From the NCBI GenBank assembly GCA_965206015.1, contig CBDBIW010000010.1, positions 248,001 through 312,000 of the forward strand: DNA of 64,000 bases, given 5' to 3'. Position numbers and translations under genes: made by a program. Under the pieces are notes generated by a model. The model saw only the letters and a program-made list of their open reading frames with translations, had not been told where the DNA came from and did not search any database. The number at the start of each line of letters is the position of its first letter. The first letter of the stretch is position 1. This document shows, one piece after another, positions 26,154 through 34,950 of the stretch. This DNA is from JAJCYL01 sp965206015 (lineage in GTDB: Bacteria > Bacteroidota > Bacteroidia > Cytophagales > Cyclobacteriaceae).

Positions 26154-27397
26154 TGAGTCATAAGGAGCTTATACAGGATTTGGACATTAAAACAATCAGA
26201 GGGCAGTTTCCTGTGCTCAAGGAGGAAATTAATGGCCGTCCTGTAATTTATTTTGACAATGCTGCAACTACTCAAAAACCGTTAGTAGTGCTAAAAGCAC
26301 TGGAGAATTATTACTACCATCAAAATTCAAATATTCATAGAGGTATCCATGCTCTGGCTGAACGAGCCACAACAGCCTTTGAAGACACACGATCAAGAGT
26401 TAAATCATTCATCAATGCGCCTGAAAAAGAAGAAATCATATTCACGAAAGGAACAACCGAAGGAATTAATCTTGTAGCCGCAACCTATGGCCGAAAATTC
26501 ATAAAAGAAGGCGATGAGATAATTATCTCCGCCATGGAACATCATTCCAATATTGTTCCATGGCAAATGCTGTGTGAAGAAACCGGAGCCGTTCTTAAAA
26601 TCATACCCATCAGTGACAGTGGCGAGATCATAATGGAAGAATATGAACAACTTCTGTCAAACAAAACCAAAATTGTCGCTGTTGTATACGCCTCCAATTC
26701 ATTAGGCACGATTAACCCAGTAAAAGAAATTATTAGCAAAGCCCACGAAGTTGGTGCAGTTACATTATTGGACGCAGCACAAGCAACAGCTCATTTAGAT
26801 ATTGATGTTAAAGATTTAGATGTCGATTTCTATGCTCTTTCAACTCATAAGATGTACGGACCAACTGGGGTTGGTGTGCTCTTTGGCAAAAGAGAATTAT
26901 TGGAAAAAATGCCTCCTTACCAAGGCGGTGGTGAAATGATAAAAGAAGTTTCGTTTACTAAAACCACCTATAATGACATACCCTATAAGTTTGAGGCAGG
27001 CACTCCTAACATTGCTGATGTGGTCGGCTTCAAGCATGCCATGGATTTCATAGATGACTTGGGTAAAGATAAAATCAGAGCATACGAAAACAGCATACTT
27101 GACTATGCAACTGGCGAAATATCCAGGATAGAAGGTGTGAAGATTATTGGTCAGGCTGCTAATAAGGTAAGCGTATTGTCATTTGATGTGGAGGGCATCC
27201 ATCCTTTTGATATCGGACAAATGCTGGATGCCAGAGGGCTCGCAGTTAGAACGGGTCATCATTGTACACAACCCTTAATGGGCAGATTTGGAATTGAGGG
27301 CACAACCAGGTCATCATTCGCTGTTTATAACACGAAGGAAGAAGTTGACGTAATGATTGATGGCCTAAAGCGCATCATTAGTTTTATGCAACCATAA
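26153..27397 (+). CDS. sufS: Cysteine desulfurase SufS
   Basis: 414-residue PLP enzyme (class V aminotransferase fold) that takes sulfur from cysteine for cluster assembly. It has YFDNAATTQKP at the N terminus, NIHRGIHALAERAT, MEHHSNIVPWQ and the PLP-binding Lys in ALSTHKMYGPTGVGVLFG. The catalytic Cys loop is RTGHHCTQPLMGRFG, the type II (SufS) form. It works with SufE, encoded next. The start ATG overlaps the sufD stop by one base. Confidence 0.96.
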   Translation: MSHKELIQDLDIKTIRGQFPVLKEEINGRPVIYFDNAATTQKPLVVLKALENYYYHQNSNIHRGIHALAERATTAFEDTRSRVKSFINAPEKEEIIFTKGTTEGINLVAATYGRKFIKEGDEIIISAMEHHSNIVPWQMLCEETGAVLKIIPISDSGEIIMEEYEQLLSNKTKIVAVVYASNSLGTINPVKEIISKAHEVGAVTLLDAAQATAHLDIDVKDLDVDFYALSTHKMYGPTGVGVLFGKRELLEKMPPYQGGGEMIKEVSFTKTTYNDIPYKFEAGTPNIADVVGFKHAMDFIDDLGKDKIRAYENSILDYATGEISRIEGVKIIGQAANKVSVLSFDVEGIHPFDIGQMLDARGLAVRTGHHCTQPLMGRFGIEGTTRSSFAVYNTKEEVDVMIDGLKRIISFMQP

Positions 27398-27398
27398 A

Positions 27399-27827
27399 AT
27401 GTCAATTCAGGAGGAACAGGAAAAAATAATAGAAGAATTTGCCATCCTTGATGGTGACCAGGAGATGACCCATTTCTACATTATAGAACTTGGTCAAAAA
27501 CTGGGTGAGATGGAACAAACTGAAAGGAAAGACGAGAACCTTGTTACAGGCTGCCAATCAAAAGTGTGGTTGAAATCAGAAAATGATGAAGGCGTGGTGC
27601 GATATCTTGCAGACAGTAATACAGCAATAACTAAAGGGTTAGTGAGTTTGTTAGTTAGGGTATTATCAAACCAACCTGCATTGGAGATTTTAAAAGCAAA
27701 CATCTTCTTCCCGGAAAAAATTGGCATGTCGAGATTCATTGGCACCCAAAGGTCTAATGGATTTGGAGCAATGATCAAACAAATGAAATTGGAAGCACTG
27801 GCATATTCAGCTCTTGCTCAGAAATAA
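27399..27827 (+). CDS. sufE: Cysteine desulfuration protein SufE
   Basis: 142 residues. It accepts the persulfide from SufS and passes sulfur to SufB. The active-site Cys lies in ENLVTGCQSKVWLKSEND, and the family C-terminal block ARSNG-like TQRSNGFGAMIKQMKLEA is present. One base separates it from sufS. No signal peptide is seen. Confidence 0.94.
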   Translation: MSIQEEQEKIIEEFAILDGDQEMTHFYIIELGQKLGEMEQTERKDENLVTGCQSKVWLKSENDEGVVRYLADSNTAITKGLVSLLVRVLSNQPALEILKANIFFPEKIGMSRFIGTQRSNGFGAMIKQMKLEALAYSALAQK

Positions 27828-27828
27828 T

Positions 27829-28149
27829 ATGACCGAATTAGAAACATTAGACCTGAAAGAAAAAATTGTGAAAGCGATCAAAAACGTTTATGATCCTGAA
27901 ATACCTGTGGACGTTTATGAATTGGGTCTGATTTATGAAATAAATGTGCTTCCCGTTAATAACGTTGAAGTCATCATGACGCTAACATCTCCATCGTGTC
28001 CGGCTGCAGAAGCTATTCCTAATGAAGTTGAGGAGAGGATCAGGGGCGTTGAAGGCGTCAATGAAGTACAGATTGAACTCACTTTCGATCCTCCATATGC
28101 CCAGGATATGATGTCTGAAGCGGCCAAATTGGAACTTGGTTTTATGTAA
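27829..28149 (+). CDS. sufT: MIP18/DUF59 Fe-S assembly protein (SufT-like)
   Basis: 106 residues of the MIP18/DUF59 family, seen at the end of many suf operons and involved in Fe-S protein maturation. It has the conserved VYDPEIPVDVYELGLIYEIN and SPSCPAAEAIPNEVEERI, with the reactive Cys in SPSCPA. A TTG at 27814 also lies in frame, but the ATG at 27829 just after the sufE stop is the sensible start. Confidence 0.9.
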   Translation: MTELETLDLKEKIVKAIKNVYDPEIPVDVYELGLIYEINVLPVNNVEVIMTLTSPSCPAAEAIPNEVEERIRGVEGVNEVQIELTFDPPYAQDMMSEAAKLELGFM

Positions 28150-28189
28150 TGAATTTTATTATAAATTATAAATCTAAAAACTAAAACAT

Positions 28190-28609
28190 ATGTATCCTGA
28201 AGAATTAGTAGCACCAATGAGGACTGAACTGACACAGGTTGGATTCAAGGAATTCAGAACTGCCCAGGAGGTTGACGAGCACTTGAAAGATCATAAAGGC
28301 ACAACTTTAATCGTAATCAATTCTGTTTGTGGATGTGCCGCTGGAGCCGCAAGGCCGGGAGTTGTTGCAGCCGTCCAGAATAATAGTAATAAGAAACCTG
28401 AAACGTTAGCAACCGTGTTTGCTGGTGCAGATCAAGAGGCTGTAGCCAAGACCAGAGAATACCATGCCCCCTACCCTCCATCATCTCCGTCAATAGCATT
28501 GTTTAAAGATGGCCAATTAGTTCATATGGTAGAGCGACATCATATTGAGGGAAGGCCAGCAGAAATGATTGCTGACCATTTAACTCAAGTATTCGAGGAA
28601 TATTGTTAA
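28190..28609 (+). CDS. brxA: BrxA/BrxB family bacilliredoxin
   Basis: 139 residues of the YphP/YqiW thioredoxin-like family that removes bacillithiol or similar thiols from oxidised proteins. The redox centre is VNSVCGCAAGAARPGVVAAV (CGC). PPSSPSIALFKDGQLVHMVE and the C-terminal CxxC-less tail ending EEYC agree with the family. It lies 40 bp after sufT, and a terminator follows, so it is probably the last gene of the suf transcript. That is a sensible partner in thiol and sulfur chemistry. Confidence 0.92.
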   Translation: MYPEELVAPMRTELTQVGFKEFRTAQEVDEHLKDHKGTTLIVINSVCGCAAGAARPGVVAAVQNNSNKKPETLATVFAGADQEAVAKTREYHAPYPPSSPSIALFKDGQLVHMVERHHIEGRPAEMIADHLTQVFEEYC

Positions 28610-28631
28610 AAGGAAATTTGAAGAAACTATT

Positions 28632-28660
28632 AGGGATTCAGGGGGAATCCCTTTTTATTT
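28632..28660 (+). terminator. Rho-independent terminator of the suf operon
   Basis: AGGGATTC (28632-28639) and GAATCCCT (28645-28652) form an 8-bp stem with a short G-rich loop, followed by TTTTATTT. It lies 22 bp after the bacilliredoxin stop. It may also serve the convergent toxin gene. Confidence 0.8.
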
Positions 28661-29074
28661 CAATACATACTTCTCCATAAAAAATCTGGTCTGCAGAACT
28701 TCAATTTCAGAGAAATAAAAGTCATTAATGTCTTCAGTAACTATACAGATACAACCATCATTTTCAGCAGAATAGTATTGAAGGCCGTCTTCAAAATCAT
28801 TAATGGGATTATTTTCAATTGTTTTGTGAGTGATCTCAAAATTCACAGCAGTAATACCAATTTTTCTAGATAGTATTTCAATTTTCTTTTTTGCATGTGA
28901 GGTGCCACACTTTTTTTCAGAAAAATAAAAAGCGATTGCCAGACAAATAGGAGAAGTAACTATCTCAAAGTCAGGATGTCCACTAAGGCTCATTAATCTG
29001 GAAGAATAGGCAAAAAGTGGATATTCCTTGTTTAAAACAGAGACGACAACATTTGCATCCAGAAAAACTTTCAC
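28655..29074 (-). CDS. PIN-domain toxin (VapC-like)
   Basis: 139-residue PIN-domain protein, expected to be an RNase acting as the toxin of a toxin-antitoxin pair. KVFLDANVVVSVLN carries the first metal-binding Asp, NPINDFEDGLQYYSAEN the central acidic cluster, and IVTEDINDF the last Asp. It starts at GTG 29072-29074, overlapping the TGA of the antitoxin frame (GTGA), the usual coupling in such operons. The frame is intact although its antitoxin is frameshifted. Confidence 0.8.
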   Translation of the reverse strand: MKVFLDANVVVSVLNKEYPLFAYSSRLMSLSGHPDFEIVTSPICLAIAFYFSEKKCGTSHAKKKIEILSRKIGITAVNFEITHKTIENNPINDFEDGLQYYSAENDGCICIVTEDINDFYFSEIEVLQTRFFMEKYVLK

Positions 29075-29342
29075 TTTATGGAGCTGTAGTACTCGCTTTT
29101 TGCTGATTTACGTGTACTTGACTTTGTCCGGTACTCAACTTCTCCTTCAGCCACCATGTTAACCCAATCCGAAATTGGCAAGAATTCCAACTGCTGATAG
29201 TGCCCACTTATCAATTTAGAGTATAAAAATTAGAGTATAAAAACTCCGTTAATCTGGAGAGGCTTATGTTGTTCTGGCTAGCAAACTCCTTGGCCTGCAC
29301 AATTACATCCCTATCAAACCTTAAAGTAATCTTCGCATCCAT
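29071..29342 (-). pseudogene. Antitoxin gene broken by a 14-bp duplication
   Basis: It starts at ATG 29342 with MDAKITLRFDRDVIVQAKEF and ASQNNISLSRLTEFLY, a ribbon-helix-helix-like antitoxin start. The frame then runs into a stop inside a 14-bp tandem duplication. The remainder, SGHYQQLEFLPISDWVNMVA ... KSEYYSSIK, continues in another frame to TGA 29071-29073. Removing one 14-bp unit leaves 258 bp, a multiple of three, giving an 85-residue antitoxin. The truncated protein keeps the DNA-binding part but loses the tail that normally wraps the toxin. Confidence 0.75.
29216..29243. repeat. Perfect 14-bp tandem duplication in the antitoxin
   Basis: TTAGAGTATAAAAA occurs at 29216-29229 and again at 29230-29243 with no spacer. 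It is the direct cause of the antitoxin frameshift. Confidence 0.9.
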
Positions 29343-29432
29343 ATCATAATTTTTATACGACCAGATTATTTTTTTTATACGTATAATCAAAATACATGTT
29401 GTTTTACTAAAAGCTCAAGCAAACCTGACATC

Positions 29433-29466
29433 TTGTCACTATTCAGGAAGGAATGCACTAACTTTG
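29433..29466 (+). promoter_or_regulatory. Probable miaB promoter
   Basis: TAACTTTG at 29459-29466 fits TAnnTTTG and lies 16 bp before the miaB ATG. A TTG at 29433-29435 is a candidate -33 element, but the spacing of 23 bp is slightly long. Confidence 0.45.
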
Positions 29467-29482
29467 TGGTTGAAATAATTGC

Positions 29483-30925
29483 ATGGAAGTAATAAAGGAT
29501 TTGGCAATATTGCCTGCCGAGGAGGCGTGTGAGGTGAAAATCACGGAAAGTGGGGATACTTCTGCCGAGAAAAAATTGTACATCGAGAGTTACGGCTGCC
29601 AGATGAATTTTTCTGACAGTGAAATAGTTACTTCAATCATGAGGGAGGACGGTTTTGACACGACATCCTCCTTTGAAGAAGCTGACCTCATACTTCTTAA
29701 TACCTGCTCTATACGTGAAAAAGCCGAACAGACGGTTCGAAATCGATTGGTTCATTTTAATGCAATTAAGAAGAGAAAGCCTGAACTGAAAATTGGAGTA
29801 TTGGGCTGCATGGCAGAAAGATTGAAATCCAGACTTCTTGAAGAGGAAAAAATAGTTGATCTCGTGGCAGGACCAGATGCCTATCGGAATCTCCCTGATT
29901 TAATAAAAGAAGTAGAGGACGGAAGAAAGGCAGTAAACACCTTTCTGTCAAGGGAAGAGACTTATGCAGACATTAGTCCAGTAAGACTAAACTCCAATGG
30001 TGTTACAGCCTTCATTTCAATCATGAGGGGGTGTGATAACATGTGTTCATTTTGTGTTGTGCCATTTACAAGAGGTAGGGAACGTAGTCGGGACCCCTAC
30101 TCTATCGTCAATGAAGCCAAAAATCTATTTGAAAAGGGTTATCGAGACGTAACGCTACTTGGTCAAAATGTTGATTCTTATAAATGGTCCGAGGAAGAAA
30201 ATAACAAAGCCCGATTAGAAAAATCCGTGAACAAAGAGGTCATTAATTTCGCAAAATTACTTGAAATGGTCGCTCGGGTAAATCCTGAGCTAAGAATAAG
30301 GTTTTCTACCTCTCACCCGAAAGATATTACTGACGAGGTATTGCATACCATCAAGAGATACGAAAATATCTGCAATTACATCCATCTTCCTGCTCAAAGT
30401 GGTAACACAAGAGTATTGGGCCTGATGAACCGAACTTATACACGTGATTGGTATATTAGTCGAGTTGATGCCATTCGAAAAATCATCGGACAGGAGTGTG
30501 GGATATCTTGTGATATGATCGCTGGTTTTTGTACTGAAACAGAATTGGAACATGAGGATACATTGTCACTCATGGACTATGTGAAATATGATTTCAGTTA
30601 CATGTTCATGTACTCTGAACGTCCCGGTACACTAGCAGCCAAAAAACATAAAGATGATATACCTGATGAAGTCAAGAAAAGAAGGCTAAGTGAAATTATC
30701 GCCAAGCAGCAGGAAATATCATTAGAAAGAAATAAACTTGATTTGGGTAAAGTTCACAATGTATTGATCGAGGGTTTTTCAAAAAGATCGAAAAATCAGT
30801 TACAAGGTCGTAATTCTGCCAATAAGGTCATAATATTTCCAGGAGGGAATTTGAAAAAGGCCCAATACGTGAATGTGTTGGTTGAAAATTGCACAGCTGC
30901 AACATTAATGGGTAAAGCAGTTTAA
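29483..30925 (+). CDS. miaB: tRNA-2-methylthio-N6-dimethylallyladenosine synthase MiaB
   Basis: 480-residue radical SAM methylthiotransferase that modifies A37 of tRNAs reading UNN codons. The N-terminal UPF0004 domain carries ESYGCQMNFSDSEIV, NTCSIREKAEQ and LGCMAER, whose three Cys hold the auxiliary cluster. The radical SAM core has MRGCDNMCSFCVVPFTRGRE (CxxxCxxC, near residue 185). A TRAM domain for RNA binding ends the protein (LIEGFSKRSKNQLQGRNSAN). It needs Fe-S clusters, fitting its place after the suf operon. It is first in a run with the sigma-54 activator, 10 bp downstream. Confidence 0.96.
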   Translation: MEVIKDLAILPAEEACEVKITESGDTSAEKKLYIESYGCQMNFSDSEIVTSIMREDGFDTTSSFEEADLILLNTCSIREKAEQTVRNRLVHFNAIKKRKPELKIGVLGCMAERLKSRLLEEEKIVDLVAGPDAYRNLPDLIKEVEDGRKAVNTFLSREETYADISPVRLNSNGVTAFISIMRGCDNMCSFCVVPFTRGRERSRDPYSIVNEAKNLFEKGYRDVTLLGQNVDSYKWSEEENNKARLEKSVNKEVINFAKLLEMVARVNPELRIRFSTSHPKDITDEVLHTIKRYENICNYIHLPAQSGNTRVLGLMNRTYTRDWYISRVDAIRKIIGQECGISCDMIAGFCTETELEHEDTLSLMDYVKYDFSYMFMYSERPGTLAAKKHKDDIPDEVKKRRLSEIIAKQQEISLERNKLDLGKVHNVLIEGFSKRSKNQLQGRNSANKVIIFPGGNLKKAQYVNVLVENCTAATLMGKAV

Positions 30926-30935
30926 TGGGGAGGAT

Positions 30936-32222
30936 ATGGTAGATCAAGCGGACATTCAACGTATTAAACAACGTTTCGGAATTATTGGTAACTCTGAATT
31001 ACTCAACTATGCCATACAAGTTGCGGTCCAGGTAGCTCCAACCGAAATGAGCGTTTTAATTACGGGAGAAAGTGGTGCGGGAAAAGAATCTTTCTCCAAA
31101 ATAATACATCATTCAAGTCCAAGGAAACATGGGCAATTCATAGCGATCAACTGTGGTGCCATACCAGAAGGTACGATTGATTCAGAATTATTTGGCCATG
31201 AAAAAGGCTCGTTTACAGGAGCTCATGAGGCTCGAAAGGGTTATTTCGAAGTGACAGATGGAGGCACCATTTTTCTCGACGAAATTGGGGAAATGCCTGT
31301 GGGCACCCAAGCCAGGCTTCTAAGAGTTCTAGAGAATGGTGAATTCATTAAAGTAGGATCTTCTAAGGTCCAGAAAACTAACGTTAGAGTGATTGCTGCC
31401 ACAAACGTTGATTTATCCGAATCAGTAATCAACGGTAAATTCAGACAGGACCTCTATTACAGATTAAATACAGTTCCTGTTTATGTTCCCGCATTGAGAG
31501 AGCGGGGCACTGATGTAGAGTTACTTTTTAGAAAATTTGCAGGGGATTTTGCGGAAAAGTATCAAGTGAAGCCAATCTTCCTTACAGAACCCGCTAAGGA
31601 AGTTCTACTTAAATATCGATTTCCTGGGAATATTAGGCAATTTAAAAATATAGTTGAACAAATTTCTGTGTTAGATGCCGAACGAGAAATTGGAGCTGAA
31701 AAACTCCGGAAATTTCTACCGAAAGAAGGCTCCCAATTACCTGCACTTTTCGCCGGGAACGGTTCAGGAACAAATCCTCTATCAGAAAGAGAGCTTTTGT
31801 ATAAAGTACTTTTTGATATGAAAAAGGATATGACCGATCTCAAAAAATTAGTTCATCAATATTTTAGCGGTGAACAAAGCGGAAACGAGATATTGGAACA
31901 AAATCCAAATCTCTTCAAACAATTAGAAAACAAAGATGAAATCGCTTTTGCCAGACCAGATGATGGTCGTGATGATGAGATTGAGAAATCTCCAATCATA
32001 ATTCCAGCAGACAACGATCAGTCAAATTATGAATTAGAAAAGGTAGAGGACATTGAACATGAGGAGGATGAGAATCTGTCTTTGGAGAAAAAAGAAAAAG
32101 AGTTAATTATAAAAGCATTAAGAAAAAACAACAATAAGCGAAAATATGCTGCTAATGATCTAGGCATTTCTGAAAGAACACTTTATCGCAAAATCAAACA
32201 ATTTGACCTTGAAGACCTTTAA
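30936..32222 (+). CDS. Sigma-54 interacting transcriptional activator
   Basis: 428 residues. The AAA+ domain starts almost at the N terminus: Walker A GESGAGKES (44-52), the sigma-54 contact loop GSFTGA (91-96; usual form GAFTGA), Walker B GGTIFLDEIGEMP and a sensor region RFPGNIRQFKNIVE. An acidic linker precedes a Fis-type HTH at the end (RKYAANDLGISERTLYRKIK). There is no receiver, GAF or PAS domain, so control must come from partner proteins or expression level. Its place between miaB and lptE is a pattern I recognise from other Bacteroidota. Its targets are unknown, and envelope functions are a guess. Confidence 0.9.
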   Translation: MVDQADIQRIKQRFGIIGNSELLNYAIQVAVQVAPTEMSVLITGESGAGKESFSKIIHHSSPRKHGQFIAINCGAIPEGTIDSELFGHEKGSFTGAHEARKGYFEVTDGGTIFLDEIGEMPVGTQARLLRVLENGEFIKVGSSKVQKTNVRVIAATNVDLSESVINGKFRQDLYYRLNTVPVYVPALRERGTDVELLFRKFAGDFAEKYQVKPIFLTEPAKEVLLKYRFPGNIRQFKNIVEQISVLDAEREIGAEKLRKFLPKEGSQLPALFAGNGSGTNPLSERELLYKVLFDMKKDMTDLKKLVHQYFSGEQSGNEILEQNPNLFKQLENKDEIAFARPDDGRDDEIEKSPIIIPADNDQSNYELEKVEDIEHEEDENLSLEKKEKELIIKALRKNNNKRKYAANDLGISERTLYRKIKQFDLEDL

Positions 32223-32736
32223 TAGCTACATCAGTTTAACCGCTGTTTTTGCCCTATTTTCAAGCTGCGGTATTTACCGGTTTACCGGTGCATCAATTTC
32301 TCCGGATATCAAAACAATTTCGATCCAAACATTTTTTAATAATGCCAACTTGGGCCCGTCCAACATGAGCCAATTGCTCACGGAAGGAATTAAGGACTAT
32401 TTCCAACAAAACACATCATTGTCATTGGTTGAGAATGATGGAGATCTCCAATTGGACGGCTCCATTGATAGTTATACATTGTCCCCTGTAGCCCCAACAG
32501 CATCAGGTGATCCAAGTGGTATAGACTTTTCAGCACTTACAAGGATTACAATCAATGTCAAAACTCAATACCTAAATACTAAAGACGATACATTCAATTT
32601 TGATCGGAAATTTTCGTTTTTTCGAGATTTCGATCAAACGACTACCGATCTTTCAGCAAATGAAGAGGCTTTTGTGACTGAAATTTTCGAACAAATCATT
32701 ATAGATATATTCAATGCTTCCGTGGCCAACTGGTAA
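32203..32736 (+). CDS. lptE: LPS assembly lipoprotein LptE
   Basis: 177 residues, overlapping the activator gene by 20 bp and starting at TTG 32203. A lipoprotein signal is clear (SLTAVFALFSSCGIYRFTGA, lipobox FSSC). The mature part, SISPDIKTISIQTFFNNA ... LTEGIKDYFQQNTSLSLV ... LDGSIDSYTLSPVAP, fits the LptE (DUF4390-free) fold. LptE plugs the LptD barrel and helps to place LPS in the outer membrane. The name rests on motif order and conserved neighbourhood, so confidence is moderate. Confidence 0.75.
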   Translation: MTLKTFNSYISLTAVFALFSSCGIYRFTGASISPDIKTISIQTFFNNANLGPSNMSQLLTEGIKDYFQQNTSLSLVENDGDLQLDGSIDSYTLSPVAPTASGDPSGIDFSALTRITINVKTQYLNTKDDTFNFDRKFSFFRDFDQTTTDLSANEEAFVTEIFEQIIIDIFNASVANW

Positions 32737-32805
32737 CGTCACACTTTTTGCTTACAATTAACAATTTTTGTTAACTTTAGAATCTCGCCTAAAGCCTAAC
32801 TACCC

Positions 32806-33824
32806 GTGAACAAACAAAAGTTAGTTGATTTATTAAAACAACCCGCTACCATTGATGCAAAGCATCTGGATGAAATTGTAGACATTGTACAAGAAAATCC
32901 GTACTTCCATTCGGCTTACGCCCTTATCGCGTTTGGTAGAAAAAAAATAAGCCCAAAACAAGCGACCAAAGACTTAGACTTAATAAGGGCTGCCATATAT
33001 GCCACAAATAGAGTCAATCTTAAAAAATACCTCGAAGCTCATCTTGGAGGAAGCCAAGCCTCTTCAGCAAGCGATGCCATTGTAGAAAAATCCTTATCTG
33101 AAAAGAAAATTGTCTCTAAAGAAGAGGGAGCACCAACTATAGATGATAAGAAAGTAACTACCATTACAAGACCTGCTAACATTGATTTAGAGAATGTCCT
33201 TGACAATCTCAAATCGGAGTACAAGCAGCTTGAAGTGAACATAAAGAATTTCGATCAGGCTGAAAAATCACTAAGTGCTGTAGAAATTGAAAAAGCCTCG
33301 GAAGCCAAAACTATTACTAAGAAGTCAGCCCAAAAGAACACCACAAAAGCTGCAACAAAAAAGGCAGTTCCCGCAGCTAAAAAAACTGTCAAGCCTACGG
33401 CCAAAAAAGCAACTACAATTGCAAAAAAACCCGCATTAAAGGCTAAGACCACAAAAACAACGACAAAAAAGAGAGGAACTACAAATAGCTCTACTACAGA
33501 TACAGACACAAAACTACAGACACAAAGTCCGGTGACAATGGGTCAAAAAAAAAAGAACAAAGTAAATTAATTGATAAATTCATTAAATCAGCACCAAAGA
33601 TTACTCCGAAAAAGGATTTTGTTAGTGAATCCGGAAATCAGGAAGACCTTTCCTCAAAGAATCAAGTATTGACAGACGACATGGTGACAGAAAATCTTGC
33701 AACCATAATGATTAAACAAGGGCGTTTTGAGAAAGCAATTGAAATCTACAACAAGTTAATCTGGAAGTTTCCGCACAAAAAGGCTTACCTTGCAGGCCGA
33801 ATTAAAGACTTAAAGGAGCAATAG
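32806..33824 (+). CDS. TPR-type protein split by an A10 run (-1 frameshift site)
   Basis: From GTG 32806 the frame runs 254 codons to TAA 33568-33570. An N-terminal part with helical repeat character (DEIVDIVQENPYFHSAYALI) is followed by a Lys/Thr/Ala-rich, histone-H1-like stretch (about 165-235). At ten A (33545-33554) the sequence is A AAA AAG in the reading phase. A -1 slip, or one extra A, gives EQSKLIDKFIKSAPKITPKK, then a clear TPR unit (NLATIMIKQGRFEKAIEIYN) ending at TAG 33822-33824, two bases before secG. The longer form is the expected protein. Slippage, a true mutation and a homopolymer sequencing error all fit. Confidence 0.7.
33545..33554 (+). promoter_or_regulatory. A10 slippery run
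   Basis: Ten consecutive A in the reading phase CAA AAA AAA AAG, containing the classic -1 slippery heptamer A AAA AAG. Shifting here joins the two halves of the TPR protein. Confidence 0.6.
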
Positions 33825-33825
33825 C

Positions 33826-34194
33826 ATGTTTGAGGCCATTATCGCATTTACAATAATTACAGCCATTCTTCTCATTATCGTTGTACTAGCACAGAATCCA
33901 AAAGGTGGAGGTTTAAGCTCACAGTTTGGAGGTTCTGGAGCGAGTCAACTAATGGGTGTTAAGAAGACTACAGACTTTTTAGAGAAAGCCACATGGACAC
34001 TTGCCATAGTCTTGATGGTGCTTACCATGTCATCAAAGTTTGCGTTTGAGCCAAATACTGGGCTACCAACAAGCCCGGCAATTGAAAGAGCCCAGGAACA
34101 AAATCAACTACCTAGTATTGAAAGCCTGGGGTTACCTGAAGATCTTGAATCTGAAGATTCTGGTCTGCCATCCTTAACAGATTCAGTAGAGTAA
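33826..34194 (+). CDS. secG: Preprotein translocase subunit SecG
   Basis: 122 residues with two membrane helices: one near the start (AFTIITAILLIIVVLAQN) and one in TWTLAIVLMVLTMSS. Between them is the SecG motif NPKGGGLSSQFGGSGASQLM, then GVKKTTDFLEKAT. A polar C-terminal tail, longer than in E. coli, is common in Bacteroidota. It stabilises the SecYE channel. It begins right after the TPR reading frame, so it is probably cotranscribed with miaB-lptE. Confidence 0.93.
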   Translation: MFEAIIAFTIITAILLIIVVLAQNPKGGGLSSQFGGSGASQLMGVKKTTDFLEKATWTLAIVLMVLTMSSKFAFEPNTGLPTSPAIERAQEQNQLPSIESLGLPEDLESEDSGLPSLTDSVE

Positions 34195-34201
34195 AAACCT
34201 T

Positions 34202-34921
34202 CTAGGCAGCGTTCTTGGATAGCTCCTTTATTAACATCCGCTTGGCAACTGGAAGCAATGTTTGGGTTACAGGAACAACCATTTCACTTCTTACCAAAAA
34301 GGTAGCAGGATTGGGCAACTCCTTAAACAGCTTAATCAGTTCCAATTTAATTTTCTCAAAAGTCCGGGTTATACTATAGACACTTTGCATCAGATATTCA
34401 GTATGGATACCTCGAAACTCCTCTTCCTGACTGTATATTATTGATACATCATATCTGTAAACATTAACATCTCGGGACTCACCCTGATTAATTATAAGAT
34501 AACCCTCCTTCGAATAAATGGGGGTTAATCCAATAGGCGACAACGTGACATTAGATTCTATAAACTCATAAATTTCTTTCCCTTCAGATAATGTATACTC
34601 AAATTGGGGTAATGTATAGGAAATGATATCTTCAATTTCCCTCATGAACTCGTCATCTTCAACAATTTTCTTGTATGTGATCTTAAGCTTTTTAAAATCT
34701 GCTTTGGTAATGGTTTTAGGGAAGTTTTCATAAATCAAACTCTTCTCACTTTTGACAGTCATTAGGTTATTATAATGAAATACCAAGTCTGACAAAAATG
34801 GGAAAAGCTGGTTTTTCCTGAAATGGTCTTTAACTGTCTTTAAATAAGCTAAAACAGTATATTTCTTAAATTCAAAATCTATCAACCCGTCTGTAAGCCA
34901 ATCGGTTTTTAATATATCCAT
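34202..34921 (-). CDS. Conserved hypothetical protein, 239 aa
   Basis: I do not recognise a named family. The protein has no signal peptide or membrane helix. It is rich in charged and aromatic residues, and the C-terminal third is helical (ITRTFEKIKLELIKLFKELP). A beta-rich middle includes LTPIYSKEGYLIINQGESRD. It sits convergent with secG (7 bp apart) and divergent from groES. I recall similar uncharacterised genes beside groES in related genomes, but no function can be given. It could share the groES regulatory region. Confidence 0.8.
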   Translation of the reverse strand: MDILKTDWLTDGLIDFEFKKYTVLAYLKTVKDHFRKNQLFPFLSDLVFHYNNLMTVKSEKSLIYENFPKTITKADFKKLKITYKKIVEDDEFMREIEDIISYTLPQFEYTLSEGKEIYEFIESNVTLSPIGLTPIYSKEGYLIINQGESRDVNVYRYDVSIIYSQEEEFRGIHTEYLMQSVYSITRTFEKIKLELIKLFKELPNPATFLVRSEMVVPVTQTLLPVAKRMLIKELSKNAA

Positions 34922-34950
34922 CCTGTTAAGCTTTCAATAATGTTAGCCAG

